35,706 nucleotides of DNA, taken from assembly GCA_002328865.1 (NCBI GenBank), contig DCWO01000135.1, positions 1-35,706 of the forward strand. Direction: 5' to 3'. Each line of letters opens with the position of its first letter. Within the stretch, counting starts at the first letter, position 1. Under the pieces are notes generated by a model. The model was not told where the DNA came from. It made no database searches and worked only from the letters and a program-made list of their open reading frames with translations. A program made the position numbers and the translations under genes. Positions 17,426-24,567 of this stretch are shown one piece after another. This DNA is from Dehalococcoidia bacterium UBA2160. GTDB taxonomy: Bacteria > Chloroflexota > Dehalococcoidia > Lucifugimonadales > UBA1123.

Positions 17426-17803
17426 ATGCGAAATCGTCGCCCGGCGCCACAGTCCGCGCCCCAACAATTCGACAGCCAGTTTGAATCGTACCTCGGGACG
17501 CATCTTCCGCCCTCGACGAGCCGCGTGCCGTCCATATATCGCGAGACCACGAAGTGCTACGCCTACATGTGCACCTTCGCCTACGGCTGCAGCGAGCAGA
17601 CTCAGCGCCCGTCCCAAGTGTTGATGCGCCGTTGCATGCGATACATGCCCGAGACTCTGCGAATCAAACCCGCCCTATCCGACCACGCCCTCGACGTGTT
17701 GGCCGGACACCGCGAGACCGGTCACCTGTCCGGTGAGACAACCGCCATCCTGGACCGGCTCCGCCCCAACGGCCCCAAGCGCCCAGCGGCAGCAGGCGTC
17801 TAG
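17426..17803 (+). CDS. Hypothetical protein with four cysteines
   Basis: No family is recognised. A 125-residue frame with strongly G/C-biased third codon positions, as in real genes here, preceded by AGGAGG 11 nt before the ATG. The N-terminus is rich in Pro, Gln and Arg. The middle holds cysteines 44, 49, 55 and 70 (TTKCYAYMCTFAYGCSEQ and then RRC), and the C-terminal third looks helical (PALSDHALDVLAGHRETGHL). The cysteines might bind a metal, but their spacing matches no zinc-finger class I know. The palindrome ACACGTGT (17397-17404) lies just upstream. An earlier in-frame ATG at 17309 is less likely because it lacks a ribosome binding site and overlaps the 17272-17307 inverted repeat. 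Confidence 0.55.
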   Translation: MRNRRPAPQSAPQQFDSQFESYLGTHLPPSTSRVPSIYRETTKCYAYMCTFAYGCSEQTQRPSQVLMRRCMRYMPETLRIKPALSDHALDVLAGHRETGHLSGETTAILDRLRPNGPKRPAAAGV

Positions 17804-17856
17804 GCGCAAGCCTTCAAAATCGTCATCGCCGGGGAAAACGTGCCCCAGACGGGTGC

Positions 17857-17907
17857 CCACTCGGCGTATAATGGCGGAGCTTCAAGACGCCGAGTGGTCC
17901 GCCACTC
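17857..17907 (+). promoter_or_regulatory. 11-bp inverted repeat enclosing a TATAAT box, with an alternative downstream hairpin
   Basis: CCACTCGGCGT (17857-17867) and ACGCCGAGTGG (17887-17897) are perfect 11-bp complements. The 19-nt interval starts with the last bases of a perfect TATAAT (17867-17872). The second arm can also pair with CCACTC at 17902-17907 (GAGTGG-TCCG-CCACTC). No clear -35 is visible. If transcription starts near 17879, the first repeat acts at DNA level as an operator or activator site, and the second would be an RNA hairpin in the leader of the SDR gene that begins at 17984. Confidence 0.55.
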
Positions 17908-17983
17908 TTGTCCCTTCTCGAACCGGCGACGCGTTCGCAATTCTACTCGGCATCGATATTCACCACCTGGGAGACAACCAAAC

Positions 17984-18745
17984 ATGACCATGTTCGACCT
18001 TACCGGCAAGACAGCAATCGTCACCGGCGGCAACGGGGGCATCGGGCTTGGGATCGCCAGAGGGCTGGCGCACGCCGGCGCCAACATCGTGGTCGCCGCG
18101 CGCAACGCTGCGAAGACTGACGCTGCGCTCGAAGACATCCGTGAGCTCGGAGCTCACGCCATCGGCGTCGAGACCGACGTGACGAGCGAAGAGTCCGTGG
18201 CGGCCATGACTGAAGCCGCGACCAGCGAGTTCGGCAGCGTCGACATCCTCGTCAACAACGCGGGCATAGCACTCCGCAAAGCGCCTCAGGATTACACTCT
18301 CGAGGAGTGGAATCAGGTCGTCGACATAAACCTGACCGGCACGTTCTTGTGCGCTCGCCAGGTCTATCCCCTCATGAAGAACGCCGGCGGCGGCAAGATA
18401 ATCAACATCGGCTCGATGACCTCCATCTTCGGCAGCGACTGGGTGGCTTCCTACTCCTCCAGCAAGGGCGGTGTCGTGCAGCTCACCAAGAGCCTGGCGT
18501 TGTCCTGGGCAAAGGACAACATCCAGGTCAACTCGATCTTGCCCGGCTGGATCCACACCGACCTGACGACGCCAATCCGAAGCGACAACCCCGAACGCTA
18601 CGCCTCCATCACCGCTCGCATCCCCCACGGTCGCTGGGCCGAGCCCGACGAGATGGGCGGATGCGCCGTGTTCCTGGCCAGCGCCGCCTCGGACTACGTG
18701 ACCGGCACGGCAATCCCCGTCGACGGCGGCTACGCGGCGTTCTAG
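17984..18745 (+). CDS. SDR family NAD(P)-dependent oxidoreductase
   Basis: A 253-residue classical short-chain dehydrogenase. The cofactor motif TGGNGGIG is at 14-21, NNAG at 91-94, and the catalytic residues are Ser144 (NIGSMTS), Tyr157 and Lys161 (YSSSK). PG at 187-188 begins the substrate loop, and the protein ends DGGYAAF as many family members do. GGGAG lies about 10 nt before the ATG. A longer reading frame would start at 17840, but its added 48 residues are not SDR-like and cover the promoter-like repeat. The closest general types are gluconate 5-dehydrogenase, glucose 1-dehydrogenase and 3-oxoacyl-ACP reductase; the substrate cannot be assigned. Confidence 0.93.
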   Translation: MTMFDLTGKTAIVTGGNGGIGLGIARGLAHAGANIVVAARNAAKTDAALEDIRELGAHAIGVETDVTSEESVAAMTEAATSEFGSVDILVNNAGIALRKAPQDYTLEEWNQVVDINLTGTFLCARQVYPLMKNAGGGKIINIGSMTSIFGSDWVASYSSSKGGVVQLTKSLALSWAKDNIQVNSILPGWIHTDLTTPIRSDNPERYASITARIPHGRWAEPDEMGGCAVFLASAASDYVTGTAIPVDGGYAAF

Positions 18746-18889
18746 GCCTCTGCCATCTCAAGTCTATCTGCATCTCCCAGCGCCTGCCTGCACCTAATTC
18801 GCGAACGAGGTTGAATCTGGCCGAGTTCGTCGAAATAGAAAGTCCGCGTTCGAGTGATTCGAGTGCCGGTCAGACGCGAGGAGCGACAG

Positions 18890-19105
18890 ATGGCAAATCA
18901 AGCAGACAAGAGCAGCGTGCATCTCGTGCCCAGGGGATGGGGCATTTCGCTGATATGGGCGACGGCGATCGTAGGGATATCGATCCTCGCCAGCGCGACA
19001 ATCAACCCGCTGTTCGGACGATACATCCACTGGGACTGGATGGCCGGAATCGCCCCGGTAAGCTTCATTCTGATACTGGCGGCCTTCAGGCGACGCTGGG
19101 TGTGA
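18890..19105 (+). CDS. Small two-TM membrane protein of unknown function
   Basis: A 71-residue protein, not recognised. The ATG at 18890 is preceded by GAGGAG at a 6-nt distance, which makes translation likely. A short polar N-terminus (MANQADKSSVHLVPRG) leads to TM1 (ISLIWATAIVGISILASAT) and TM2 (WMAGIAPVSFILILAAF), ending in a positively charged RRRW tail. The loop between the two helices contains INPLFGRYIHWDW. It lies between an SDR and an amidohydrolase. It could be a small transporter subunit or a membrane anchor for neighbouring enzymes. Confidence 0.7.
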   Translation: MANQADKSSVHLVPRGWGISLIWATAIVGISILASATINPLFGRYIHWDWMAGIAPVSFILILAAFRRRWV

Positions 19106-19220
19106 ACTCAGAAGGCTCTTGCGCCGACTGAACGCGCCGGTTAACATCGGTCATGCGACGAGTGCGGTAGGCTGACGAAGCAGCGGCACAAGTCCCGTCG
19201 CGACTGGAGGCAGACCCGCC

Positions 19221-20396
19221 ATGACCGATCTGTTGCTGAAGGGCGGCGAAGTGATCGACCCTTCCCCAGGCATCCGGGACCAACTCGACGTCGCCGTGAG
19301 CGACGGCAAGATATCGCAACTCGCGCCCGATGTAGCGCCCGGACCCGACACCCGTGTCATCGACGTGACCGGCAAGATAGTCGTGCCGGGCCTCATCGAC
19401 CTACACTGCCACATCTACCACGGCGTCAACCAGACCGGTGTCAACCCCGATCTCGCTGGCGTCTACTCCGGTGTCACGACCCTGGTCGATGCGGGCAGCG
19501 CCGGTTGCTACACCTTCGGCGGCTTCCCTGAGCACGTCGTGCCCAAAGCCATAACCCGCATCATCTGCATGCTCCACATCTCCCGGACCGGCCTCGCCTA
19601 TCAGCCCGATCTCTCCCGACGCGAGGACATCGACCTGGAGGACACGATTCGGGTTGTCAGGGAGAACCGACCGCTGATCCAGGGCATCAAGATCAGGGCG
19701 GTCGGCCCGGCGGTTCCCGTGATGGGCGTCGAGATCGTCCAGCTCGCCAAACAGGCGGCCAACGAGGCCGGCGTGCGGCTCATGGTTCACATCGGAGACC
19801 GGCTTGCAGGCGACGGCCCGACCATCACGCGAGCGCTGCTGCCGCTGTTGGAACCGGGCGACATCATCACCCACCTGTTCACCGGCAACCCCGGCACGAT
19901 ATTCGACGACGACGGTTCGGTCCTTCCCGAGCTCATGGCGGCGCAGGAACGAGGAGTCTTCCTCGATACAGCTCACGGCAGGCAGAACTTCAGCTTCGAC
20001 ATCGCTCGCCGCGCACTAGACCGGGGCGTCGTGCCCCGCGGCATCAGCACCGACCTGACGATTCCCGGACGCCTGCACGCCGTGCACAGCATGACCGAGA
20101 TGCTGTCGAGGTTCCTGGCGCTCGGATTCTCTCTGGAAGACGTCATCCGGATGTCCACCGCAAACCCCGCCGAAGCTCTGGGCATGGGCGACACCCTGGG
20201 GACCCTGGCCGTCGGTCGAGGGGCCGACATCACCGTGCTGGAAGAAGCCACCGGCGACTGGCTGTTCCACGACACCGAGGGCGGCACGCTGCGCGGCGAC
20301 AAAGCGCTCGCGCCCGTGGCCACGGTGAAGGACGGAGAGGTGTTCACGGCCGACTGGGGCCCCCGCCCCTGGGGCTGGCTGCCCGACACGGCGTAG
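19221..20396 (+). CDS. Amidohydrolase/deacetylase family metallohydrolase
   Basis: A 391-residue amidohydrolase-superfamily enzyme. The N-terminal beta-sandwich part has KGGEVIDPS, and PGLIDLHCH carries the metal ligands His62 and His64. Further expected ligands are a candidate carboxylated lysine at 157 (GIKIRAVG), His190 (MVHIG), His218 (THLFTGN) and Asp278 (GISTDL). STANPAEALGMGDTLGTLAVGRGADITV (313-340, interrupted by loops) is the standard C-terminal signature. The overall pattern resembles the EF_0837/AHA_3915 deacetylase-like group, related to dihydroorotase and D-aminoacylase. GGAGG lies 10 nt before the ATG. It probably hydrolyses an N-acyl or cyclic amide; the substrate is not known. 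Confidence 0.9.
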   Translation: MTDLLLKGGEVIDPSPGIRDQLDVAVSDGKISQLAPDVAPGPDTRVIDVTGKIVVPGLIDLHCHIYHGVNQTGVNPDLAGVYSGVTTLVDAGSAGCYTFGGFPEHVVPKAITRIICMLHISRTGLAYQPDLSRREDIDLEDTIRVVRENRPLIQGIKIRAVGPAVPVMGVEIVQLAKQAANEAGVRLMVHIGDRLAGDGPTITRALLPLLEPGDIITHLFTGNPGTIFDDDGSVLPELMAAQERGVFLDTAHGRQNFSFDIARRALDRGVVPRGISTDLTIPGRLHAVHSMTEMLSRFLALGFSLEDVIRMSTANPAEALGMGDTLGTLAVGRGADITVLEEATGDWLFHDTEGGTLRGDKALAPVATVKDGEVFTADWGPRPWGWLPDTA

Positions 20397-20449
20397 TCAG
20401 GAGTTCTGGCGCGGATCGATAGCGTCAGGGCGACACAAGCAGCCACAAT

Positions 20450-20612
20450 GTCGTTCGCCCTGAGCAACGTTATGTCCGCGGGACGGACAATGCATATGAC
20501 AGCAACGGCACTCCAAATGTCGTCATTCTGAGACCGTTGCCGAAGAATCTAGGGCCTCGCAGAGTGATGTGTTTCGACGCCGTTACTTGGAAGCTTGTCG
20601 AAGGGCCCTGAG
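20450..20612. repeat. Cluster of dispersed-repeat-like modules in the 283-nt gap 20397-20679
   Basis: This AT-richer gap holds three short modules of a kind often seen scattered between genes of environmental bacteria: GTCGTTCGCCCTGAGC (20450-20465), CATTCTGAG...CGAAGAATCT (20524-20550, whose ATTCT/AGAAT ends can pair) and AGCTTGTCGAAGGGCCCTGAG in two parts (20592-20612). The first and third are opposite-orientation variants of the same TTCGACAAGCTCAGGGCGAA-like unit. No other copies were found in this window. I infer a decayed repetitive extragenic element; this rests on memory of such motifs. Confidence 0.4.
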
Positions 20613-20679
20613 GCGCCGAGTTTGCCATTGGCCCTCAACACAGCCGCAAGCGACACACCATGAGCATTAAGGCACAATC

Positions 20680-21768
20680 ATGACCCGTTCCCGACTCCGT
20701 GACCTGGACATCGTCATCGGCGATCTGCCGGTTGGCCCCAACAACGCGATCACCGACGTGCCCGGCGTCCTGGTCGGCCACACGACGCTCTCCTTCGACG
20801 AGCCGCGGGTCGCGCGAACCGGCGTCACCGTCGTCGTGCCCTGCGACGGGCGAATACACGAGGACAACGTCTTCGCCGCCTACCACGTGCTCAACGGCAA
20901 CGGAGAAATGACCGGCCTGCCCTGGATCGACGAAACCGGTCTGCTCGGCTCGCCGGTCGCCATCACGAACACAAACCAGGTCGGCGTCGTGCGAGACGCC
21001 CTAGTAGAACACGCCGTGGATCGCGGAATGGCCGGTTGGATCTTACCGGTCGTGGCCGAGACCTACGACGGCTTCCTCAACGACATCGACGGATTCCACG
21101 TCACGAAAGAGCACGTATTCCAGGCGCTGGACTCCGCATCGGACGGTCAAGTGGCAGAGGGCAACGTGGGCGGCGGGACCGGCATGATGTGCCACGGCTT
21201 CAAGGGTGGCATAGGCACGTCCTCCCGCGTCGCCGAGGCGCCGGGAGGCCCGTACACGGTCGGCGTCCTGGTTCAAGCCAACTACGGCAGCCGCAAACAT
21301 TTGCGCGTGGACGGCGTCCCGGTCGGACGCGAGATCGGGCCGGACGATGTTCCGCTGCCGCGGAGAACAACGGGCCGCGAGGGGTCGATCATCATCGTCG
21401 TCGCCACAGACGCGCCGCTCGTGCCGGTCCAGTGCCGGCGTTTGGCACAACGAGCGACCGTTGGGTTGGCGAGGGTCGGCGGCGTGGGCCACAACAGCAG
21501 CGGCGACATCTTCCTCGCTTTCGCCACCGGCAACCACCCGTCCCACGACCCAAACGACGACGCGTCGCCCGACTCGTCAGAACTGGTGGACTTGAAGATG
21601 CTGCCGAACAACTTGATCGACTCGCTGTTCGACGCCACCGCGGAGGCCGTCGAGGAGTCGATCCTCAACGCCCTGACCGCGGCCGAGACCACGGCTGGCT
21701 TTCAGGGCACAGCCCACGCATTGCCTCTGGATCGTCTACAAGAGATCATGTCCGAATACAGGCGCTAA
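20680..21768 (+). CDS. P1 family peptidase (DmpA/BapA-type aminopeptidase, autoproteolytic)
   Basis: A 362-residue member of peptidase family S58 (L-aminopeptidase/D-esterase, beta-aminopeptidase). The N-terminal NAITDVPGVLVGHTT (22-36), ITNTNQVGVV (95-104) and EGNVGGGTGMMCHGFKGGIG (160-179) are family hallmarks. Self-cleavage is expected between Gly235 and Ser236 (TGREGSIIIVVATDAPL), freeing Ser236 as N-terminal nucleophile. GGVGHNSSGDIFLAFATGN (267-285) is the conserved region of the small subunit. The mature enzyme is typically a cytoplasmic alpha/beta heteromer that releases N-terminal residues, including D- or beta-amino acids in DmpA and BapA. The start ATG has AAGG 7 nt upstream. The repeat-bearing gap before it suggests its own promoter; the aldolase gene follows after 46 nt. 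Confidence 0.92.
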   Translation: MTRSRLRDLDIVIGDLPVGPNNAITDVPGVLVGHTTLSFDEPRVARTGVTVVVPCDGRIHEDNVFAAYHVLNGNGEMTGLPWIDETGLLGSPVAITNTNQVGVVRDALVEHAVDRGMAGWILPVVAETYDGFLNDIDGFHVTKEHVFQALDSASDGQVAEGNVGGGTGMMCHGFKGGIGTSSRVAEAPGGPYTVGVLVQANYGSRKHLRVDGVPVGREIGPDDVPLPRRTTGREGSIIIVVATDAPLVPVQCRRLAQRATVGLARVGGVGHNSSGDIFLAFATGNHPSHDPNDDASPDSSELVDLKMLPNNLIDSLFDATAEAVEESILNALTAAETTAGFQGTAHALPLDRLQEIMSEYRR

Positions 21769-21814
21769 TTTAACTCACACGGCAATCGGGAAATATCAAC
21801 CAAAGGAGCGTGCC

Positions 21815-22576
21815 ATGGCTCAGATCCGAGCGAACCGAGTGAAGGACAAGTTGGCGCGGGGCGAGGTCGCGACGCTGCTCATGGGCGACAACAGCTCACC
21901 GAACCTCGTCGACGCACTCGGCCCCCTCGGCTTCGACTCGGTCCTGATCGAAGGCGAGCACGGCCCCGTGGACTTCGGGGACATCCCAGACCTGACCAGG
22001 GCATGCGACCTGTGGGGCATGACGTCGGTGGTCAGGGTAAACGTCAATGCCCCGGGCATCATCTACCGCACCCTCGACGTCGGAGCGCAGGGCGTGATGG
22101 TTCCCCACATCAACACGAAAGAAGAAGCCCAGGCCGTCGTCGAAGCAACGAAGTTCGCGCCGATCGGCGCACGGGGCATGTCCAGCGGGCGTCAAGGCCA
22201 CGGAGTCGCGGACTACGTCCACCAGGCCAACGACCACACGTTCGTGACCATCCTGATCGAGGACATCGTTGCCATCGACAACCTGGGAGAGATCCTGACC
22301 GTCGACAACATCGATGTATTTTACGTGGCGCCGGGAGACCTGGCGCAGAGCATGGGTTTGACCGGCCAGACCAGCCACCCCGATGTCCTGGCAGCGGTGG
22401 ACCGCGGAATCGCCAAGATCGTCGACTCGGGCCGCGTCGCGGGCATGCTCGTCAACGACTCGACCGTCAACGAGTACCTACGCAAGGGCGTCCGCTACGT
22501 CGGCATCCCGTGGACGGGCTGGGTGGCATCCGGCGCCAGGAGCTTCCTCGACGGGATCGCATCGGCGGCGTCCTGA
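21815..22576 (+). CDS. HpcH/HpaI aldolase family protein
   Basis: A 253-residue class II pyruvate-type aldolase. The catalytic/metal residues match HpcH: His49 in IEGEHGPVD, Arg74 in VVRVN, metal ligands Glu149 (ILIEDIVAIDNL) and Asp175 (APGDLAQSMG). GAQGVMVPHINTKEEA (90-105) and APIGARGMSSGR (115-126) bind the keto acid. The usual Q-E in the metal site is L-I-E here. Strong Shine-Dalgarno AAAGGAG lies 7 nt before the ATG. Family members cleave 4-hydroxy-2-oxo acids into pyruvate and an aldehyde (for example 4-hydroxy-2-oxoheptanedioate or 2-keto-3-deoxy-L-rhamnonate); the aldehyde partner cannot be predicted. Probably co-transcribed with the P1 peptidase gene. Confidence 0.93.
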   Translation: MAQIRANRVKDKLARGEVATLLMGDNSSPNLVDALGPLGFDSVLIEGEHGPVDFGDIPDLTRACDLWGMTSVVRVNVNAPGIIYRTLDVGAQGVMVPHINTKEEAQAVVEATKFAPIGARGMSSGRQGHGVADYVHQANDHTFVTILIEDIVAIDNLGEILTVDNIDVFYVAPGDLAQSMGLTGQTSHPDVLAAVDRGIAKIVDSGRVAGMLVNDSTVNEYLRKGVRYVGIPWTGWVASGARSFLDGIASAAS

Positions 22577-22613
22577 AGAGCCCGATCGAAAGCTGCAGCG
22601 CCGGGCGACGGCG

Positions 22614-23840
22614 TCACACTCTCGATCCAGCCACTCGTCGCGAACCGCGAGCGCTCGATGCGAGGCACACCACACCCGCCAGCAACACAACGCTCGCAAC
22701 CGCGACAAACGCCGTGGTGAAGCCCGCCGCCTCGGAAACATACCCGACCGCCAGCGGGCCCAGGAACATCCCCGCGGCGTAGATCGACTGGAACACGCCC
22801 ATCGCGTAGAACCTCTGATGCGCCGGCGCGTCCTCGACGGCAAGCGCCATGAGCAGGCCGAACGTCAGGCCAAGTCCAACGCCGATCAGCACTTCGCAAA
22901 CGAACAGCAGCGCCAGACCGGACCAGGGCGTCAGCAGCACGCCAACGCCAAGCGACGCCATTCCGATCGTGACGGCAACCATGGCGCCCACGAGCCTCGC
23001 AACATGCGGGCTTGCGAGAACCACAGCCACGAACGGCGTGATGTAGGCCATGAGAAGCAAACCTTGCGTGAAGTCGCCAACATCCAGCCGATCTGACGCG
23101 TAGACCTGGGTCGTGTTATAGACCGTGGCGTAGACGGCCATGAAGACAACGCCCATCATGACAGCCATGCCGAACAGCCGTCGATCTCGGGGCAGCGATA
23201 CCGGCCATCGTCGAGCTCGTTCATGGTCCGGCTCGACGATGGCGAGCGCGACTACGGCGCCAACGACGGCAAAGCCGACCGAAAGCCAGAACGGCGCGAG
23301 GACGCCGAACCAGTCCGCGACCCAACCGCCGATCGGGTTTGCCGGAATCTGACCCCAGCCAAAGAACGATGCAACTACGGCCGCGCTGACCATTGCAGAC
23401 CGAGGCGGAAAGTACAGCGAGAACAGCACGGCGATCGCGACGAAGCACCCCGCTCCCACGCCCATGAGCATCCGGCTTGCGAACAGCGACCAGGCAGAGT
23501 CGAACACAGGCGGCGCCAGGAAAACCGCCGCCATGAAACAGAACCCGGCGCTTATCACGAACCGCCGACGGCCCGCCAGCATATCGCTCAACAACCCGAT
23601 CGGGATGCGCGCTACGAACAATGCGAGGCCGTAGAGGCCGATCAGCAGCCCGAGCGTCCTCTCGCCGAAGCCGCGTGATTCAACATAAGACGGCCACACC
23701 GCTCCCGTCAGGTAGATGATGAAAAACAGCAAGAACGCGCAGACAAGAACGAGCCACGGCGAGATGCGTTGACGGATGGTGACCTCTCTGGCGGGATTTG
23801 GTCGACCAGTGAAGCATATATGACGCCAGGCATCCCGCAA
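22614..23840 (-). CDS. MFS transporter
   Basis: A 12-TM major facilitator protein of up to 408 residues. GLLIGLYGLALFVARIPIGL followed by LSDMLAGRRRFV (about residues 64-95) is the TM2-TM3 motif A region (G..SD..GRR). A long loop near 205-220 (PDHERARRWPVSLPRDRRLF) separates the two six-helix halves. The only standard start in the N-terminal part is the TTG at 23840, with no Shine-Dalgarno and lying inside the inverted repeat upstream of the DUF433 gene. By contrast AGAGAGGT lies 4 nt before an ATC codon at 23777, just before TM1, so a non-canonical start there is possible. It is convergent to the aldolase gene and could import the substrate of the catabolic enzymes. Confidence 0.88.
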   Translation of the reverse strand: MRDAWRHICFTGRPNPAREVTIRQRISPWLVLVCAFLLFFIIYLTGAVWPSYVESRGFGERTLGLLIGLYGLALFVARIPIGLLSDMLAGRRRFVISAGFCFMAAVFLAPPVFDSAWSLFASRMLMGVGAGCFVAIAVLFSLYFPPRSAMVSAAVVASFFGWGQIPANPIGGWVADWFGVLAPFWLSVGFAVVGAVVALAIVEPDHERARRWPVSLPRDRRLFGMAVMMGVVFMAVYATVYNTTQVYASDRLDVGDFTQGLLLMAYITPFVAVVLASPHVARLVGAMVAVTIGMASLGVGVLLTPWSGLALLFVCEVLIGVGLGLTFGLLMALAVEDAPAHQRFYAMGVFQSIYAAGMFLGPLAVGYVSEAAGFTTAFVAVASVVLLAGVVCLASSARGSRRVAGSRV

Positions 23841-23860
23841 AGGCGGAATGCGCGTACAAT
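23830..23860 (+). promoter_or_regulatory. Candidate -10 box and imperfect inverted repeat before the DUF433/DUF5615 pair
   Basis: GCATCCCGC (23830-23838) and GCGGAATGC (23843-23851) form an imperfect inverted repeat with one mismatch. TACAAT, a good -10 element, follows at 23855-23860, 41 nt before the GTG start of the DUF433 gene. No clear -35 is visible. A repeat next to the promoter is what one expects for an autoregulated toxin-antitoxin operon. It also overlaps the nominal TTG start of the divergent MFS gene. Confidence 0.4.
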
Positions 23861-23901
23861 AGCATCAGGATATTTGCACTGCCACTGTTCGGGAGGCTGT
23901 T

Positions 23902-24138
23902 GTGGAACTAATGGAGTTGATCAGCGTTGACCCCAACATTTGCCACGGTCAGGCGTGTATAAGAGGAACCAGAATAATGGTCAGCATTGTTTTGGACTGT
24001 TTGGCGGCAGGAATGTCTGACCACGAAATCCTCGAAGACTATCCGACGCTTTCAGCAGAAGCGATCCGAGCGGCGGCGGCCTACGGCGCCGCTCTAGCCC
24101 GCGAGGAGAACTTTCCCATTTCAACAACCAGCGAGTGA
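23902..24138 (+). CDS. DUF433 domain-containing protein (antitoxin-like)
   Basis: A 78-residue DUF433 protein. ISVDPNICHGQACIRGTRIM near residues 7-26 and DHEILEDYPTLSAEAIRAAA near 40-59 are the family's defining helix-turn-helix-like segments. I took the GTG start at 23902 because GGGAGG lies 6 nt upstream; an ATG three codons later has no better site. Its stop overlaps the GTG start of the next gene by 4 nt. DUF433 genes usually precede DUF5615 PIN-like genes and are thought to be antitoxins. Confidence 0.9.
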   Translation: MELMELISVDPNICHGQACIRGTRIMVSIVLDCLAAGMSDHEILEDYPTLSAEAIRAAAAYGAALAREENFPISTTSE

Positions 24139-24356
24139 AAATCAAGCTCGATGAAAACATGCCTTCGCGCGCAGCCATGTTGCTCGAAGCGTACGGTCAC
24201 GATGTCGACACGACATCGGCGGAGCGGCTGGACGGAGCCGATGACCCAGCTATCGCTTATGCTGCCAATCTTGACGGGCGCCTGCTGATTACACAGGATC
24301 GGCGATTTGCCGACATCCTCGTCTATCCTCCCGGCACGCATCCTGGTTTCTCGTAG
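24135..24356 (+). CDS. DUF5615 PIN-like protein, prematurely ended by a frameshift (toxin-like)
   Basis: The 73-residue product starts LDENMPSRAAMLLEAYGHDV and contains LLITQDRRFADI (about 50-61), the typical acidic-residue pattern of DUF5615 PIN-like proteins. Family members are usually about 110-120 residues; this one stops at 24356 right after PPGTHPGF. The missing C-terminal part is intact in the -1 frame from 24347 to 24499. One lost base in the GGTTTC stretch at 24345-24350 explains this. GTG overlaps the DUF433 stop (GTGA), indicating translational coupling. Either the toxin is inactivated or the sequence has a single-base error. Confidence 0.75.
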   Translation: MKIKLDENMPSRAAMLLEAYGHDVDTTSAERLDGADDPAIAYAANLDGRLLITQDRRFADILVYPPGTHPGFS

Positions 24357-24499
24357 TGCGATCACGGCGCCAGGGGTCTGGTGCTGTTGAGGCAACGTTG
24401 CGTCGTTTCCTCATGCAATATGACCTGATTGAATTAGCCGGATGCGTGACGGCAGTCGAGATCGGACAGATTCGAATCCAACGACCACCTGTCATTTGA
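24347..24499 (+). pseudogene. Frameshifted C-terminal remainder of the DUF5615 gene
   Basis: Reading in the -1 frame relative to the upstream DUF5615 start gives 50 codons to a TGA at 24497-24499. It contains the family's usual C-terminal features: a hydrophobic strand LVV, then AVEATLRRFLMQYDLIELAG, then VEIGQIRIQRPP. Joined with 24135-24346 plus one base it would encode about 121 residues, the normal family length. It has no start of its own. The stop codon lies within a perfect stem-loop (24492-24509). Confidence 0.75.
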
Positions 24500-24544
24500 C
24501 TTCAAATGAAACGTCAATCCATCCATATCCCTGCGAAGATGGAT
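24492..24544. terminator. Two stem-loops in the convergent gap after the DUF5615 gene
   Basis: TCATTTG (24492-24498) and CAAATGA (24503-24509) form a perfect 7-bp stem with a 4-nt loop. ATCCATC (24517-24523) and GATGGAT (24538-24544) form a second 7-bp stem. They lie between the convergent DUF5615 and aminotransferase genes, where bidirectional termination would be expected. Neither is followed by a clear T-tract, so a terminator role is tentative. Confidence 0.3.
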
Positions 24545-24567
24545 CTGTCCGTCCACCGCGCCGCAGC

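Noticed and set aside
24340..24360. Programmed -1 frameshift in the DUF5615 gene
   Set aside because: The GGTTTC context does not give a canonical X-XXY-YYZ slippery heptamer, and no pseudoknot is evident; a mutation or sequence error is simpler.
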